NCBI RefSeq assembly: GCF_001262505.1 | Contig: NZ_KQ410727.1 | Span: forward strand, 248,001 to 312,000 | DNA: 64,000 bases | Direction: 5' to 3' | Origin: Shinella sp. SUS2 | GTDB lineage: Bacteria > Pseudomonadota > Alphaproteobacteria > Rhizobiales > Rhizobiaceae | In this document: positions 63,009 to 64,000 of the stretch, piece by piece | Position numbering within the stretch: the first letter of the stretch is position 1 | Layout: every line of letters starts with the position of its first letter | Translations under genes and position numbers: made by a program | Notes under the pieces: generated by a model | Told to the model about the DNA's origin: nothing | Databases searched by the model: none | What the model saw: only the letters and a program-made list of their open reading frames with translations

Positions 63009-64000
63009 CTAGATACCGGCGGGCCGGCGCAAATCCAGCGTCAGCGGGAAATCCGCCGGCGGGGTTTCCGGCCACAGCGTATAACCGCCCGCCCTGTGCC
63101 CCCAGGGCTCGAACCGTGCCAGCCGGCGCGCCTCGGCCTCGTTGCCGTTGACCGGAAAGGTGTCATAGTTGCGTCCACCCGGATGGGCAACGTGGTAAAT
63201 GCAGCCTCCGATCGCGCGCCGTGACCATGTATCATAAATGTCGAAAGTAAGCGGTGTATTGACGGGCAGCACAGGATGCAGGCCCGAGGCCGGCTGCCAG
63301 GCCTTGTAGCGCACGCCGGCAACCGAAACGCCCCGCGCGCCGGCCTGCCTCAGCGGCACCGGCCGGCCGTTGCAGGCGATGGTGTAGCGCTCCGGATTGG
63401 CCGTCTCCAGCTTGACCTGCAGGCGCTCCACGGACGAATCGACATACCGCACCGTGCCGCCGATCGCACCCTGTTCGCCCATGACATGCCAGGGTTCGAG
63501 CGCCTGGCGCACCTCCAGCTTCGCGCCCTCGTATTCGACTTCGCCGCAGAAGGGGAAGCGGAATTCGAGCTGGGCGGAAAACCATTCGGGGCGAAGGTCG
63601 AAGCCGTTCGCCTTGAGGTCGGCGAGCACATCGAGAAAATCCTGCCAGACAAAATGCGGCAGCATGAAACGGTCGTGCAGCGTGGTGCCCCAACGCACGA
63701 AACTTCCTTTCGCCGGGGTCAGCCAGAAGCGGGCGATGAGGGCACGGATCAGCAATTGCTGGGCAAGGCTCATGCGGGCGTTCGGCGGCATTTCGAAGCC
63801 GCGGAACTCGACGAGGCCGAGGCGGCCGGTCGGTCCATCTGGCGAGAACAGCTTGTCGATGCAGATTTCCGAGCGGTGTGTATTGCCGGTGACGTCGGTC
63901 AGGAGGTTGCGGAACAGCCGGTCGACCAGCCAGGGCAGCGGCGGCGCGCCTTCGCCGGGGGCAGGCACCTGGGAAAGCGCGATCTCCAGTTCGTAGAGCG
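63009..64000 (-). CDS. DUF2126 transglutaminase-family protein, C-terminal part (5' end outside window)
   Basis: The frame is open to the window edge ([20 protein letters not shown]) and gives 330 residues. It matches the C-terminal domain of the large (about 1,100-residue) DUF2126 proteins: [45 protein letters not shown] and [17 protein letters not shown]. The missing N-terminal part normally holds a transglutaminase domain. It is the first gene of the cluster and the ATP-grasp gene follows 28 bases later. Confidence 0.9.
   Translation of the reverse strand, partial: LYELEIALSQVPAPGEGAPPLPWLVDRLFRNLLTDVTGNTHRSEICIDKLFSPDGPTGRLGLVEFRGFEMPPNARMSLAQQLLIRALIARFWLTPAKGSFVRWGTTLHDRFMLPHFVWQDFLDVLADLKANGFDLRPEWFSAQLEFRFPFCGEVEYEGAKLEVRQALEPWHVMGEQGAIGGTVRYVDSSVERLQVKLETANPERYTIACNGRPVPLRQAGARGVSVAGVRYKAWQPASGLHPVLPVNTPLTFDIYDTWSRRAIGGCIYHVAHPGGRNYDTFPVNGNEAEARRLARFEPWGHRAGGYTLWPETPPADFPLTLDLRRPAGI

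Overview
The window is about 64 kb of high-GC DNA from an alphaproteobacterium, almost certainly a member of the Rhizobiaceae (Rhizobium, Agrobacterium, Shinella or a relative). The evidence is the gene content and order: a complete glgP-glgB-glgC-glgA-pgm-glgX operon, soxBDAG sarcosine oxidase, transhydrogenase split into PntAA/PntAB/PntB next to an aa3-type oxidase subunit IV, ornithine decarboxylase behind a long leader of the alphaproteobacterial speF type, and a characteristic Rhizobiaceae intergenic repeat at 12033-12138. It looks chromosomal. I see no rRNA, tRNA, CRISPR array, insertion sequence, phage or conjugation gene.

Layout. 1-5.7 kb: the end of a sugar-uptake and sugar-catabolism cluster (periplasmic binding protein, TIM-barrel isomerase, Gfo/Idh/MocA oxidoreductase), a reverse-strand HD-GYP protein and a GH1 beta-glucosidase behind a LacI-type palindrome. 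5.7-19.4 kb: a GGDEF-EAL protein, TrhO, a CYTH phosphatase, KDPG aldolase, a DUF533 protein, acetyltransferases, a ZevAB/NicO-like metal transport pair, a LysR regulator, ornithine decarboxylase with its leader, an OmpW-like protein and a LysE exporter. 19.4-28.7 kb: a beta-barrel protein divergent from a small secreted Gly/Asn-rich protein whose ribosome binding site lies in a strong hairpin; cysE; a WD40 protein coupled to a lower-GC orphan gene; a His-rich CobW GTPase; a creatininase-like hydrolase; MarR and LacI regulators; and a 2-hydroxyacid reductase.

28.7-39.6 kb: an HxlR regulator divergent from a broken MFS transporter, a class-I amidotransferase, a second GGDEF-EAL protein with a degenerate GGDEF motif, a FeeM-like N-acyl transferase preceded by a perfect CtrA-type box, the pnt operon and a TPR lipoprotein. 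39.8-47 kb: rpsU, then soxB-(131-aa exported protein)-soxD-soxA-soxG, a streptothricin-acetyltransferase-like protein and a MaoC dehydratase. 47-58 kb: the glycogen operon, all on the minus strand with gaps of at most 22 bases. 58-64 kb: a TadG-like VWA protein and a transglutaminase / ATP-grasp-alpha-E / DUF2126 cluster, the last gene cut by the window edge.

Together the genes describe carbon storage and sugar or methylamine-derived carbon use (glg, eda, GH1, sox), redox balance (pnt), polyamine synthesis, metal handling by His-rich proteins, and at least three c-di-GMP proteins. No region is an obvious undescribed defence or mobile system. The least explained items are the secreted Gly/Asn protein with its hairpin and divergent barrel, the orphan gene fused into the WD40 transcript, the exported protein inside the sox operon, and the uncharacterised ATP-grasp/transglutaminase cluster.
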